Part shown: positions 9,957 through 18,889 of the stretch, one piece after another
Layout of the letters: each line of letters opens with the position of its first letter
How positions within the stretch are numbered: position 1 is the first letter of the stretch
DNA from: Stenotrophomonas sp. Marseille-Q4652
GTDB lineage: Bacteria; Pseudomonadota; Gammaproteobacteria; Xanthomonadales; Xanthomonadaceae
Length of the DNA stretch: 64,000 nt
Reading direction: 5' to 3'
Assembly: GCF_916618915.1 (NCBI RefSeq)
Contig: NZ_CAKAKE010000001.1
Span: 682,001 to 746,000, forward strand
Notes under the pieces: generated by a model
Told to the model about the DNA's origin: nothing
What the model saw: only the letters and a program-made list of their open reading frames with translations
Databases searched by the model: none
Program-made: the position numbers and the translations under genes

Positions 9957-10784
9957 TCAGGGCGAGGCCGCGACCTTCTGCGCCAGCTGTAGGGTCATCA
10001 GTACCCCCAGTGGCAGTGCCGGGCCGGTTGCGCTGGCAGGCAGTTCGATCATCTCCAGCGCAACTGCGGGAAAGCGATCGGGCTGGTAGAGCACGCCCTG
10101 GGCCAGTGGCAGGCGCGCGCTGTCCGCCGCAGCGTGGCGACTGGAGCGGAAGCCCGGCAGGCGGCTTTCCAGTTCCCTCGCCCGGGTACTGAAGTCGCCG
10201 GCGATCACCGAGGGAAAGCCGCCGTCGGTGGCGCGGATCCATGCCATCAGGTCCTTGGTCTGGTGGGCGCGGCGCTCTCCTGCTTCAGCGCCCGGAGGCA
10301 GGCGGGCGACATAGACGTTGACCGTCTCGGCACCTGCCTGCACGCGCAGCATCCCGGCGGCACTGAACTCGTCTGGCGGGTGCAGCAGGGTCACCCCGTC
10401 CTCGATCACCGGGATGCGGCTGAGGATGGCGTTGCCGCGCCGCCGCGGATGGCTGGGCGGGTCGGCGGTGACGAAGTCGCAACTGTAGCGCAGGCGCTTG
10501 GCCAGCCAGCAGGCGGGATTGAGCCGGTCGGGGGTCTGCAGCAGCTCCTGGGCAGCGATCACGTCGGGCTGGAGCTGGTCCAGCAGTTCGCGGACCTCCT
10601 CGCGCCGGTCCAGCCACTGCTGCGGGTCGGCGGGCAGGCGCAGGCTGGCGACCCGCAGGCTGGCCGTGGGGGCGGGTGGAGCAGGGGGCGTAGGCAGGTT
10701 CCCGGAATGCACGACCGGAAGCATCGGCAACAGCAGCACCACCCATCCCCAGCGCAACAGCGGGTGTCTTCTGGCCACGGACAT
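9957..10784 (-). CDS. Endonuclease/exonuclease/phosphatase-fold protein, active site degenerate
   Basis: A 275-residue protein with a signal or anchor segment (residues 10-27) and an EEP fold: SLRVASLRLPAD (strand 1), QPDVIAAQELL (the metal-binding Glu), RGNAILSR, FPSVIAGDFST, and the end LPLGVLMTLQL. Several residues normally catalytic in EEP enzymes are changed: Asn of the first strand, His of the THL motif (here VARLPPG), Asn of GDFN (here GDFS), and the Asp-His of the final SDH (here LP). The fold call is good, but nuclease or phosphatase activity is doubtful. It would act in the periplasm. Confidence 0.72.
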   Translation of the reverse strand: MSVARRHPLLRWGWVVLLLPMLPVVHSGNLPTPPAPPAPTASLRVASLRLPADPQQWLDRREEVRELLDQLQPDVIAAQELLQTPDRLNPACWLAKRLRYSCDFVTADPPSHPRRRGNAILSRIPVIEDGVTLLHPPDEFSAAGMLRVQAGAETVNVYVARLPPGAEAGERRAHQTKDLMAWIRATDGGFPSVIAGDFSTRARELESRLPGFRSSRHAAADSARLPLAQGVLYQPDRFPAVALEMIELPASATGPALPLGVLMTLQLAQKVAASP

Positions 10785-10936
10785 GACCGCAGTCTAGGTA
10801 GCCCCCTGTCGAGGAGGCGTGGATGGGGCCGAGCGGGTGGAGCCGGCGGCGCAACCGGCCCGACGGCCGGCAGGGAGGGCTGCGGTGCCCGGATGCGGTA
10901 GTCTTTCCCCCTTTGTACGACAGGATCGCCATCAAG

Positions 10937-12508
10937 ATGACGAACACCGCCGGGGCCGCGAGCGCACCCAACCAGGCAAGGATGCCCCGCCAGATTCCCT
11001 ACATCATCGGCAACGAAGCCTGCGAACGCTTCAGCTTCTACGGGATGCGCAACATCCTGGTGCAGTTCCTGATCACCTCGCTGATCCTGCAGGAGGTGAC
11101 CGACTCCGCCCGCGCCGGCGAAGCCAAGGACATCATGCACAGCTTCATGATCGGCGTGTATTTCTTCCCGCTGCTCGGTGGCTGGCTGGCCGACAAGTTC
11201 TTCGGCAAGTACCACACCATCCTCTGGTTCTCGCTGGTCTACTGCGCCGGCCACGCCTGTCTGGCGATCTTCGAGGACAGCCGCCAGGGCTTCTTCCTTG
11301 GCCTGGGCCTGATCGCGCTGGGCGCCGGCGGCATCAAGCCGCTGGTGGCCTCGTTCATGGGCGACCAGTTCGACCAGTCGAACAAGCACCTGGCCAGGAT
11401 CGTCTTCGACGCTTTCTACTGGATCATCAACTTCGGCTCGCTGTTTGCCTCGCTGCTGATCCCGCTGGCGCTGAAGAACCTAGGCCCGGCCTGGGCGTTT
11501 GGCATCCCCGGCATCCTGATGTTCATTGCCACCTTCGTGTTCTGGCTGGGGCGCAGGAAGTACGTGCTGGTGCCGCTGCCGCCGAAGGATCCCGACTCGT
11601 TCGGCAACGTAGTGCGCACCGCGCTGCTGGCGCAGCGCCCGGGGCAGGGCCGTCCCGGCCTGTGGATGGCGGTCGCCGGCATCGTCGCGGCGGTGGCCTC
11701 GATGGCCCTGGTGCCGCAGCTGGGCATCGTGATCTGCCTGTGCATCGCGCTGGTGCTGGTGCTGGCCGGCCTCGGCGGCGGCACCATGATGCAGCTCGAC
11801 CGCGCCCGCGGCGTGCATCCGGAGGAGGCGGTGGAAGGCGTGCGCTCGGTGCTCAAGGTGCTGGTGATCTTCGCCCTGACCACCCCGTTCTTCTCGCTGT
11901 TCGACCAGAAGGCCTCGACCTGGGTGCTGCAGGGCCAGCAGATGTCCATGCCCTCGTGGTTCACCGCCTCGCAGATGCAGGCGCTGAACCCGGCGCTGGT
12001 GATGATCCTGATCCCGTTCAACAACCTGGTGCTGTACCCGTGGCTGTGCCGACGGGGCTGGGAGCCGACCGCGCTGCGGCGCATGACCGCCGGCATCGCC
12101 TTCTCCGGCCTGGCGTGGATCGTCGTCGGTGGCATCCAGGTGGTGATGGATGGGGGCAATGCCATGTCCATCTTCTGGCAGATCCTGCCGTATGCGTTGC
12201 TGACCTTCGGCGAGGTGCTGGTCTCCGCCACCGGCCTTGAGTTTGCCTACAGCCAGGCGCCGCAGGCGATGAAGGGCGTGGTGATGAGTTTCTGGAACCT
12301 GACCACCACCATCGGCAACCTGTGGGTGCTGCTGTCCAACGCGGCCGTGCGCAACGGCACGGTCACCGAGAAGATCGCCAGTACCGGTTTGAGCGAGGCG
12401 GCGTTCCTGATGTTCTTCTTTGCCGGCTTTGCGTTCGTGGCGGCCCTGGCCTTTGGCCTGTACGCCAAGCGCTATCGCATGGTCGACAACTACCGCGCGG
12501 TGGCCTGA
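10937..12508 (+). CDS. Proton-dependent oligopeptide transporter (POT/PTR family)
   Basis: Inner-membrane symporter of 523 residues importing di- and tripeptides with protons. The first helix carries the proton-coupling ExxERFSFYG motif (NEACERFSFYGMRNILV near residue 27). The family segments GGWLADKFFGKYHTI and GLGLIALGAGGIKP follow, with about 12 to 14 hydrophobic segments in all. ATG 10937 gives the expected short cytoplasmic N-terminus; earlier in-frame starts would add basic, unconserved sequence. The rhomboid protease gene follows after two bases and is probably co-transcribed. Confidence 0.9.
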   Translation: MTNTAGAASAPNQARMPRQIPYIIGNEACERFSFYGMRNILVQFLITSLILQEVTDSARAGEAKDIMHSFMIGVYFFPLLGGWLADKFFGKYHTILWFSLVYCAGHACLAIFEDSRQGFFLGLGLIALGAGGIKPLVASFMGDQFDQSNKHLARIVFDAFYWIINFGSLFASLLIPLALKNLGPAWAFGIPGILMFIATFVFWLGRRKYVLVPLPPKDPDSFGNVVRTALLAQRPGQGRPGLWMAVAGIVAAVASMALVPQLGIVICLCIALVLVLAGLGGGTMMQLDRARGVHPEEAVEGVRSVLKVLVIFALTTPFFSLFDQKASTWVLQGQQMSMPSWFTASQMQALNPALVMILIPFNNLVLYPWLCRRGWEPTALRRMTAGIAFSGLAWIVVGGIQVVMDGGNAMSIFWQILPYALLTFGEVLVSATGLEFAYSQAPQAMKGVVMSFWNLTTTIGNLWVLLSNAAVRNGTVTEKIASTGLSEAAFLMFFFAGFAFVAALAFGLYAKRYRMVDNYRAVA

Positions 12509-12510
12509 GC

Positions 12511-13131
12511 ATGGAATCGCCCGTGACCTGGATCCTGATCGCCATCACCGGCCTGGTGTCGTGGATGGCGTTCAACAACCGCAAGCTGGCCGACCGCCTG
12601 ATCCTGTGGCCGCCGGCCATCGACCGGCACCGCCAGTACGACCGGCTGGTGACCTACGGCTTCATCCATGCCGACTTCGCGCACCTGCTGTTCAACATGA
12701 TCACGCTGTACTTCTTCGGTCGGCTGATCGAGCGGATCATGGTGCAGGTCACCGGCAGCCTGCTGACCTATCCGGCGTTCTACCTGGCCGCCCTGGTGGT
12801 CTCGATCCTGCCCAGCTACCTGCGCAACCAGAAGAACCCGAACTACCTCAGCCTGGGCGCGTCCGGCGCAGTGTCGGCGGTGCTGTTCGCCTTCATCCTG
12901 GTTTCGCCGTGGTCGCTGATCTTCGTGTTCTTCATCCCGGCGCCGGCCATCCTGTACGCCGTGTTCTACGTCGGCTACAGCATCTGGATGGACCGCCGTG
13001 GCGGTGACCGCATCAACCACAGCGCGCACCTGGCCGGTGCCGCGTTCGGCGTGCTCTTCATGGTGATGATGGAACCGAGGGTGCTGCAGATCTTCATGCA
13101 GGAGCTGATGAACCCGCGCTTCGGGCTCTGA
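12511..13131 (+). CDS. Rhomboid family intramembrane serine protease
   Basis: A 206-residue polytopic protein with the rhomboid signature: YGFIHADFAHLLFNMITLYFFG (the HxxxN helix near residues 47-65), the catalytic serine in LGASGAVSAVLF (GxSG near 112), and the catalytic histidine in INHSAHLAGAAFG near 170. It would cut transmembrane helices within the lipid bilayer; the substrate is unknown. It starts two bases after the POT transporter stop and is likely in the same operon. Confidence 0.9.
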   Translation: MESPVTWILIAITGLVSWMAFNNRKLADRLILWPPAIDRHRQYDRLVTYGFIHADFAHLLFNMITLYFFGRLIERIMVQVTGSLLTYPAFYLAALVVSILPSYLRNQKNPNYLSLGASGAVSAVLFAFILVSPWSLIFVFFIPAPAILYAVFYVGYSIWMDRRGGDRINHSAHLAGAAFGVLFMVMMEPRVLQIFMQELMNPRFGL

Positions 13132-13160
13132 GCCTGCCGGCGGACGGTGTCCGCCCGGGG

Positions 13161-13206
13161 CCGGCCTTGCGCCGTCCCCTTCCATCAGGTTCCGGCGCAA
13201 GGCCGG
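13161..13206. repeat. Inverted repeat between convergent genes
   Basis: A perfect 13-bp inverted repeat (CCGGCCTTGCGCC and GGCGCAAGGCCGG) with a 20-base spacer lies between the convergent rhomboid and small-protein genes. It can form a hairpin on either strand. There is no T-run, so it may be a Rho-type or processing hairpin rather than an intrinsic terminator. Confidence 0.55.
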
Positions 13207-13217
13207 AACCGCGCAGT

Positions 13218-13412
13218 TCAGGCCGCGAAGGCGTTGCTGAAGCGGCTGGCCTGGCCAGTGGTGTAGGTGTCGAGCAGGCGCGAGTAGACCTCGCTGTCGA
13301 TCTGCTTGAACTCGTAGCCGTCGGTGTCGCCGGAGATCGCCAGCTGGAACAGGCCTTCCAGCAGGGAGGCGTCGTGGTCGGTGGCGGGATGGGCGTGGTC
13401 GATGTGGGTCAT
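13218..13412 (-). CDS. Small acidic protein, unknown function
   Basis: A 64-residue product starting MTHIDHAHPATDHDASLLEG and ending in a helical region. The N-terminus is rich in His and Asp. GGAG seven bases before ATG 13412 is a good ribosome site, and codon use is like that of the neighbours, so it is probably a true gene. No family is recognised. Confidence 0.55.
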   Translation of the reverse strand: MTHIDHAHPATDHDASLLEGLFQLAISGDTDGYEFKQIDSEVYSRLLDTYTTGQASRFSNAFAA

Positions 13413-13618
13413 GGCGTCGCTCCGGGAATGCGGGACTCCTGAACGGTCACGCAAACCTCATGCCAACTTTTCCTGCCTGCGTGCGCAGATGTATTGCCCA
13501 TTGAACCCGGGCCCCGGCGGCACCAAGTGACGCTGCGCGTCGCCTTGCGTCAGCGCCCGGCTTCACGCGGCCAATGCCGGGCGCTCCGCACACTGCGCCC
13601 GACTCCAGCGACTACGCC

Positions 13619-13909
13619 ATGACCATTCCAGCCGTTTCCCACATCGAACACGAGCCCCGCCAGTCCCGGTTCATTGCCCGGGTCGAGGGCGAGCAGGCCG
13701 TGCTCGAGTACGGAAAGCAGGCAGGGCGCCTGACGATCACCCACACCCGGGTGCCGGCGGCGATCGAAGGTCGGGGCGTGGCCGGGGCGCTGACCCGGGC
13801 GGCGTTGGAATACGCCCGGGCGCAGCACCTCAAGGTGGTGCCGGAGTGCGCTTATGCGGCGGCTTTCGTCCAGCGTCACGGCGAATACGCGGATCTGGTG
13901 GAACGGTAA
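13619..13909 (+). CDS. GNAT-fold N-acetyltransferase (YidJ/COG2388 type)
   Basis: A 96-residue small GNAT protein. Residues 18-50 form the strands RFIARVEGEQAVLEYGKQ and LTITHTRVP. The acetyl-CoA loop is EGRGVAGALTRAALEYAR near 60, and PECAYAAAFVQRH near 80 is the usual family ending. Such short GNATs transfer acetyl groups to unknown acceptors. No strong ribosome site is seen before ATG 13619. It is chosen because upstream residues are not conserved in type. Confidence 0.8.
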   Translation: MTIPAVSHIEHEPRQSRFIARVEGEQAVLEYGKQAGRLTITHTRVPAAIEGRGVAGALTRAALEYARAQHLKVVPECAYAAAFVQRHGEYADLVER

Positions 13910-13967
13910 TCGGACAACTCCGGCGAGGCTGCGGCCGCGCACGGCACAGGGGAACAGGGAGCAGGAA

Positions 13968-14792
13968 ATGGCAAGGCAGGGATTGTGGGTAGGGATGCTG
14001 GCGGTACTGGTGCTGGCCGGCTGCAAGCGCGATGCAGAGCCGGTGGCGGCCGGAAGCCCGGACACGGCCCCGGCTCCGGAGGCAGCGACCGGTGCTGATC
14101 GGCCGCCGCGGCTCGACGACGTGATCGAGACCAACTCGCGCTACATCATCGGCATCAGTTACCCGCCGGCGGCGGCCAAGTATCCGGGCCTGGCCCGCGA
14201 ACTGGTGGCCTACGCCGAGGCGGCCAGGGCCGAACTGCTGCAGTCGCTGGAATCGCTGGGCAACGACAGCCCGACCGCGCCCTACGAATTGTCGCTGAGC
14301 TTCGAGCTGCCGGTGGACAGCGCGCGGATCGTGGCCGCCACCGCCGATGGCAGCCGCTACACCGGGGGCGCCCATGGCGAGCCGCTGGTGGCCCGGTTCG
14401 TGTGGCTGCCGCAGAGCGAGGAGATGCTGCGGGCCGAACGCCTGATCCCCGATGCGGAAGGCTGGCAGGGGGTGGGTGAGTACATCGCCGAGCATCTGCG
14501 CCAGGACGTGGCCCAGCGGGCCCGCGCCGAGGGACTGGACGAGACCGGCCAGCGCGAGATGGTGCGCGAGGCCAGCCGCATGATCGAGGAAGGCACCGCC
14601 GCCGAGGCCGCCAACTTCTCCCAGTTCCAGCCGCTGCTGGGTGCCGACGGGCGCATCAGCGCGATCCGCTTTGTTTTCCCTCCCTACCAGGTCGGGCCAT
14701 ACTCCGACGGCACGCAGACCGTGGACGTGCCGGCGGCTGTGTTGTTGCCCTACGTGGCACCCGAATACCGGGAGCTCTTTGCGGCGCGCTGA
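13968..14792 (+). CDS. Lipoprotein with DUF4163/DUF3298-like (RsiV-type) domain
   Basis: A 274-residue lipoprotein: a signal with lipobox LVLAGC near residue 17, a Pro/Ala-rich linker, then a domain resembling PdaC/RsiV-like DUF4163 plus DUF3298 (YIIGISYPP near 55, YTGGAHGEP near 130, RFVFPPYQVGPYSDG near 235). The GGAH and PYQVGPYSxG elements are the recognisable ones. Related domains bind peptidoglycan or lysozyme-like ligands; the role here is unknown. GGGAGCAGGAA before ATG 13968 is a clear ribosome site. Confidence 0.75.
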   Translation: MARQGLWVGMLAVLVLAGCKRDAEPVAAGSPDTAPAPEAATGADRPPRLDDVIETNSRYIIGISYPPAAAKYPGLARELVAYAEAARAELLQSLESLGNDSPTAPYELSLSFELPVDSARIVAATADGSRYTGGAHGEPLVARFVWLPQSEEMLRAERLIPDAEGWQGVGEYIAEHLRQDVAQRARAEGLDETGQREMVREASRMIEEGTAAEAANFSQFQPLLGADGRISAIRFVFPPYQVGPYSDGTQTVDVPAAVLLPYVAPEYRELFAAR

Positions 14793-14816
14793 CGCGATGA
14801 AAACGCAGGAGGGGAC

Positions 14817-15934
14817 GTGGACCTGGGGCTGCAGCGACGCGTGGTTGCCTTGCTGGGGGAGGCCGATGTCACCGTAGGTGGCAGCCGGCCGCAGGATATC
14901 GTCGTACACGATCCACATTTTTACGGACGGGTACTGGCCCAGGGCTCTCTGGGCCTGGGCGAAAGCTACATGGATGGCTGTGGGATGCGGTCGAACTGGA
15001 CGCCTTCCTCCACCAGCTGATGCACGCACGCATCGACCAGCGTGTGCATGGACTTGGGGACGTGGTCGATGCCGTCAAGGCGCGGTTGTTCAACCTGCAG
15101 ACCGGCAGCGGCAGCTTCGAGGTGGGACGGCGCCACTATGACCTCGGCAACGACCTCTACCAGGCCATGCTCGGCCAGCGCATGGTCTACAGCTGCGGAT
15201 ACTGGCCGCAGGCCAGCGACCTGGACGCGGCGCAGGAAGCCAAGCTCGACCTGATCTGCCGAAAGCTGCAGTTGCGTCCGGGCCAGCGCATCCTCGACAT
15301 CGGTTGTGGCTGGGGCGAGGCGCTGAAGTTCGCCGCCGAGCGCTATGGCGTGGAAGGCGTGGGCGTCACCATTTCCGCCGAGCAGGCCGGATACGCGCGA
15401 CAGCTGTGCGCCGGGCTGCCGGTGGAGATCCGGCTGCAGGATTACCGCGAGGTGGACGAGCGCTTCGACGCCATCCTGTCGGTGGGTATGTTCGAGCACG
15501 TCGGCGACAAGAACTACCGCGCGTACTTCGAGATGGCGCGCCGCTGCATGGCCGATGACGGCCTGTTCCTGCTGCACACCATCGGGACCAATGTCTCGCG
15601 CCACCGCACCGACCCGTGGATCGCGCGCTACATCTTCCCCAACTCGATGCTGCCGTCGGTTGCGCAGATCGCCACCGCCAGCGAGGGCCTGTTCGTGCTG
15701 GAGGACTGGCACAACTTCGGCACCGACTACGACCTGACCCTGCAGGCATGGCGCGACAACATCGAGGCGGCCTGGGGCCGGCTGGATGGCGAGCGCTATG
15801 ACGAGCGCTTCCGCCGCATGTGGCGCTTCTACCTGGCCGGCTCGATGGCGACCTTCCGCAGCCGCCGCGCCCAGCTCTGGCAGCTGGTGCTGTCGCCGCG
15901 CGGCGTGCCCGGCGGCTACATCGCCCCGCGCTGA
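14817..15934 (+). pseudogene. cfa: Cyclopropane-fatty-acyl-phospholipid synthase, frameshifted
   Basis: Cfa methylates unsaturated acyl chains of membrane phospholipids using SAM. The first part reads in one frame (DIVVHDPHFYGRVLAQGS, then GLGESYMDG) to about 14980, where the expected GWWDAVELDAFL becomes GCGMRSNW. Adding one G at 14980/14981 restores the frame, which then runs unbroken to 15934 through ILDIGCGWGEALKFAAE (SAM site), GVGVTISAEQAGYA and SVGMFEHVGDKNY. A product started at ATG 15020 would lack about 67 N-terminal residues but keep the SAM domain. The lesion is a one-base deletion in the gene or in the sequence. Confidence 0.85.
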
Positions 15935-15945
15935 GCCTGGACGGC

Positions 15946-15985
15946 AAAAAAAAGACCGCCCGGCATGCCGGGCGGTCTTCGTTTC
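15946..15985. terminator. Bidirectional terminator between cfa and dcp
   Basis: A perfect 28-base palindrome (arms of 14, AAGACCGCCCGGCA and its complement, 15952-15979) has an A-run on its left side, giving a T-run on the minus strand, and GTTTC on its right. It serves the convergent cfa and dcp genes, more strongly dcp. Confidence 0.88.
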
Positions 15986-16000
15986 GTGGAGGGCTGGCGC

Positions 16001-18172
16001 TTAGTTGCCGGCGCCGGTCAGCCCACGCTTCTCCAGCAGCGGTTCGATCTGCGGCTCGTGGCCGGCGAAATCACGGAACAGCTGCATGGCGTCGACGCTG
16101 CCGCCGCGCGACAGCAGGGTCTGGCGGAAGCGGTCGCCGTTGGCACGGCTCAACCCGCCGTTGTCGCGGAACCACTTCTGGGTGTTGGCGTCCAGCACCT
16201 CGGACCAGATGTAGGCGTAGTAACCGGCCGAGTAGCCGCCCATGATGTGGCTGAAGTAGGTGGTGCGGTAACGCGGCGGCACCGGGGCGTAGTAGATGCC
16301 CGAGTCTTCCAGCGCCTTGCGCTCGAACGCCAGTACGTCCTTGGCTTCGGGCACCTGGTCGGCACTGATCTGGTGCCAGCGCTGGTCGAGCAGGGCCGCG
16401 CCCAGGTACTCGGTGGTCATGAAGCCCTGGTTGAACTTGGCCGCGGCGATGACCTTGTCCAGCAGCGCCTGCGGCATCGCCGCACCGGTCTGGTAGTGCT
16501 TGGCGTAGTTGGCCAGGATGGTCGGCTCGTCGGCCCACATCTCGTTGACCTGCGACGGGAATTCCACGAAGTCACGCGGCACCGAGGTGCCCGAGAACGT
16601 CGGGTACTTCACGTTGGAGAACATGCCATGCAGGGCGTGGCCAAACTCGTGGAAGGTGGTGGTCACCTCGTCCCAGGTCAGCAGGGTCGGCTGGCCGGCC
16701 GGCGGCTTGGGGATGTTGAGGTGGTTGGCCACCACCGGCAGGTCGCCGGTCAGCTCGGACTGGCTGACGTAGGAGTTCATCCACGCACCACCACGCTTGG
16801 AAGCGCGGGCATACGGGTCGAAGATGAAGATCGCCAGCTGGCTGCCGTCCTCGTTGAACACGTCGTAGACGGTCACGTCCGGGTGGTAGACCGGCAGGTC
16901 GATGCGCTGCTTGAAGCTCAGGCCGAATTCCTTGCCGGCGGCGAAGAACACGCCGTCTTCCAGCACCGACTTCATCTCGAAGTACGGCTTGAGCTGCGAC
17001 TCGTCGAAGTTGTACTTGGCCTGGCGCACCTTCTCGCTGTAGAAGGCCCAGTCCCACGGCTCGAGCTTGAAGGTCGGCTTGCCGGCGGCCTTCTGCTCGG
17101 CATCGATCATCGCCTGCAGGTCGGCGGCTTCGCGCTTGGCGTTGGCCACGGCGGCCGGGGCCAGCTGGCCCAGCATCCCGTTGACCGCTTCGGGGGTCTT
17201 GGCGGTCTGGTTGCCCAGGCCGTAGGACGCGAAGTTCGGGTGGCCCATCAGCGCGGCCTTCTCGGCACGCAGCTTCATGATGCGCGACACCAGCGCGGTG
17301 TTGTCGTACTCGCCACCCTTGGAGCCGCGGCTGATCGAGGCTTCGTAGATCTTCCTGCGCAGGTCGCGGTTGGTCAGGTTGGTCAGCGCCGGCTGGCCGG
17401 TGGTGTTGAGCAGGGCGATGACGTACTTGCCGTCCAAGTTGCGCGCCTTGGCGGCTTCAGCGGCGGCAGCGATCTGCTCGGCCGACAGGCCGTCCAGGTC
17501 CTTGGCGTCGTCGACCACGATGTAGGACGCATTGACCTCGGCCAGCACGTTCTGGCTGAACTTGGTGCCCAGCTCGGCCAGCTCGGCGTTCATCGCCTTC
17601 ATCTTCGCCTTGTCCGCGTCGGAGAGCTTGGCGCCTGCGCGGACCAGGTTGTCGTAATAACGCTCGACCAGACGCACGCCTTCGGCGTCCAGGCCCAGCT
17701 TGTCACGGCTGTTGTAGAGGGTCTCCACGCGCTTGAACAGCTCCCCGTTGAGGTTGATGGCATCGCTGTGGGCGGCGAACTTGGCCGAGTACTCGGCCTG
17801 CAGCTTCTTGCGGGCGTCGTTGGTGTCGGCGCCGCTGAGCGAGAAGAACACGGTGGTGGCGCGGTCGAGGATGGCGCCGCTCTTCTCCATCGCGATGATG
17901 GTGTTCTCGAAGGTCGGCTTGGCCTTGTTGTTGGCGATCGCCTCGACTTCCTCCATCTGCTGCTTCATGCCGGCGTCGAAGGCCGGGGCGAAGTCGCTGT
18001 CCTGGATCTTGTCGAACTGGGGGTAGTGCAGCGGCAGCGGGCTCTCGCTGAAGAACGGGTTGGCCGAGGCCGGTGTGGCGGCAGGGGCGGCCGCGGCGGC
18101 AACCGGGTTGGCGAAGGCGGGCGCGGTCGCGCCGAGGGCGACGGCCAGGGCAAGGGCAAGGCGGGTGGTCAA
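16001..18172 (-). CDS. dcp: Peptidyl-dipeptidase Dcp (M3 family)
   Basis: Zinc metallopeptidase removing dipeptides from the C-terminus of oligopeptides. The 723-residue precursor has a signal peptide (MTTRLALALAVALGATAPAFA), so this version is periplasmic. The zinc site TTFHEFGHALHGMF lies near residue 507, with the distal ligand region VEFPSQVNEMWADEP about 30 residues later. The C-terminal IMGGYSAGYYAYIWSEVLD is the substrate-closing segment of M3 enzymes. Size and order agree with Dcp rather than oligopeptidase A. Confidence 0.93.
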   Translation of the reverse strand: MTTRLALALAVALGATAPAFANPVAAAAAPAATPASANPFFSESPLPLHYPQFDKIQDSDFAPAFDAGMKQQMEEVEAIANNKAKPTFENTIIAMEKSGAILDRATTVFFSLSGADTNDARKKLQAEYSAKFAAHSDAINLNGELFKRVETLYNSRDKLGLDAEGVRLVERYYDNLVRAGAKLSDADKAKMKAMNAELAELGTKFSQNVLAEVNASYIVVDDAKDLDGLSAEQIAAAAEAAKARNLDGKYVIALLNTTGQPALTNLTNRDLRRKIYEASISRGSKGGEYDNTALVSRIMKLRAEKAALMGHPNFASYGLGNQTAKTPEAVNGMLGQLAPAAVANAKREAADLQAMIDAEQKAAGKPTFKLEPWDWAFYSEKVRQAKYNFDESQLKPYFEMKSVLEDGVFFAAGKEFGLSFKQRIDLPVYHPDVTVYDVFNEDGSQLAIFIFDPYARASKRGGAWMNSYVSQSELTGDLPVVANHLNIPKPPAGQPTLLTWDEVTTTFHEFGHALHGMFSNVKYPTFSGTSVPRDFVEFPSQVNEMWADEPTILANYAKHYQTGAAMPQALLDKVIAAAKFNQGFMTTEYLGAALLDQRWHQISADQVPEAKDVLAFERKALEDSGIYYAPVPPRYRTTYFSHIMGGYSAGYYAYIWSEVLDANTQKWFRDNGGLSRANGDRFRQTLLSRGGSVDAMQLFRDFAGHEPQIEPLLEKRGLTGAGN

Positions 18173-18350
18173 GGCAGACTCCTTGGTGGACAGAACCTCC
18201 GAAGGCTACCTGAAGCGGCCGTAGGACCGCGTGTGACGAAAGGCACGCGACAGCGCGCCGCTTCCGCAGGCCGTCGATTCCGGCCGGGCGGCGCGCCGGG
18301 AGGGCAGGGAGGGCAGGGTGGCTTATGCTCGGCGGCCATCTGGAGGTGCC

Positions 18351-18833
18351 ATGAGCCGGATCTACGAATTCAGTTACCACAACGGTGCCAGCGTGCAGCA
18401 TCCGCTGTCAGCCCATCGCGGCCAGGCCATGCTGCTTGTCAACGTGGCCTCGCGTTGTGGCTTCACCCCGTAGTACGCCGGATTGCAGGCGCTGTGGCAG
18501 CAGTACCGCGAGCGCGGCCTGGTCGTCATCGGCTTTCCCTGCAACCAGTTCGGCCAGCAGGAGCCGGGTGGGGACGATGCGATCATGGCGTTCTGCGCGC
18601 TGGACTACGGGGTGGACTTCCCGCTGTCGCGCAAGATCGAGGTCAATGGCGCCAACGCCGATCCGCTGTGGCAATGGTTGCAGCGCGAGAAGCGCGGCGT
18701 GCTCGGCAGCGCGCGGATCAAGTGGAACTTCACCAAGTTCCTGGTCGGTCCCGACGGAACCGTGGTGGCGCGTTATGCGCCCAGTACCGGGCCCGAGGCC
18801 CTGCGGGCCGACATCGAGCGCGTTCTGGGCTGA
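18351..18833 (+). pseudogene. Glutathione peroxidase with an in-frame TAG
   Basis: Thiol peroxidase of 160 codons. The first 40 codons end NVASRCGFTP, holding the peroxidatic Cys near residue 37. Codon 41 is TAG (18471-18473) where the family has Gln, and the frame then continues without fault: YAGLQALWQQY, FPCNQFGQQEPG (catalytic Gln), and KWNFTKFLVGPDG (catalytic Trp and Asn). TGGAGGTGCC before ATG 18351 is an excellent ribosome site. One change, CAG to TAG, explains the break. A restart downstream would lack the peroxidatic Cys, so without suppression the gene is dead. Confidence 0.88.
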
Positions 18834-18889
18834 AAACAGGACGGGCCGGCCCGCAAGGGCCGACCCGTCGTATGCGGAATACGGCGCGC

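Noticed and set aside
18471..18473. TAG in gpx read as pyrrolysine or programmed recoding
   Set aside because: The family uses Gln here, not a special residue, and the recoded residue in glutathione peroxidases is selenocysteine at TGA at the catalytic site. A point mutation is simpler.
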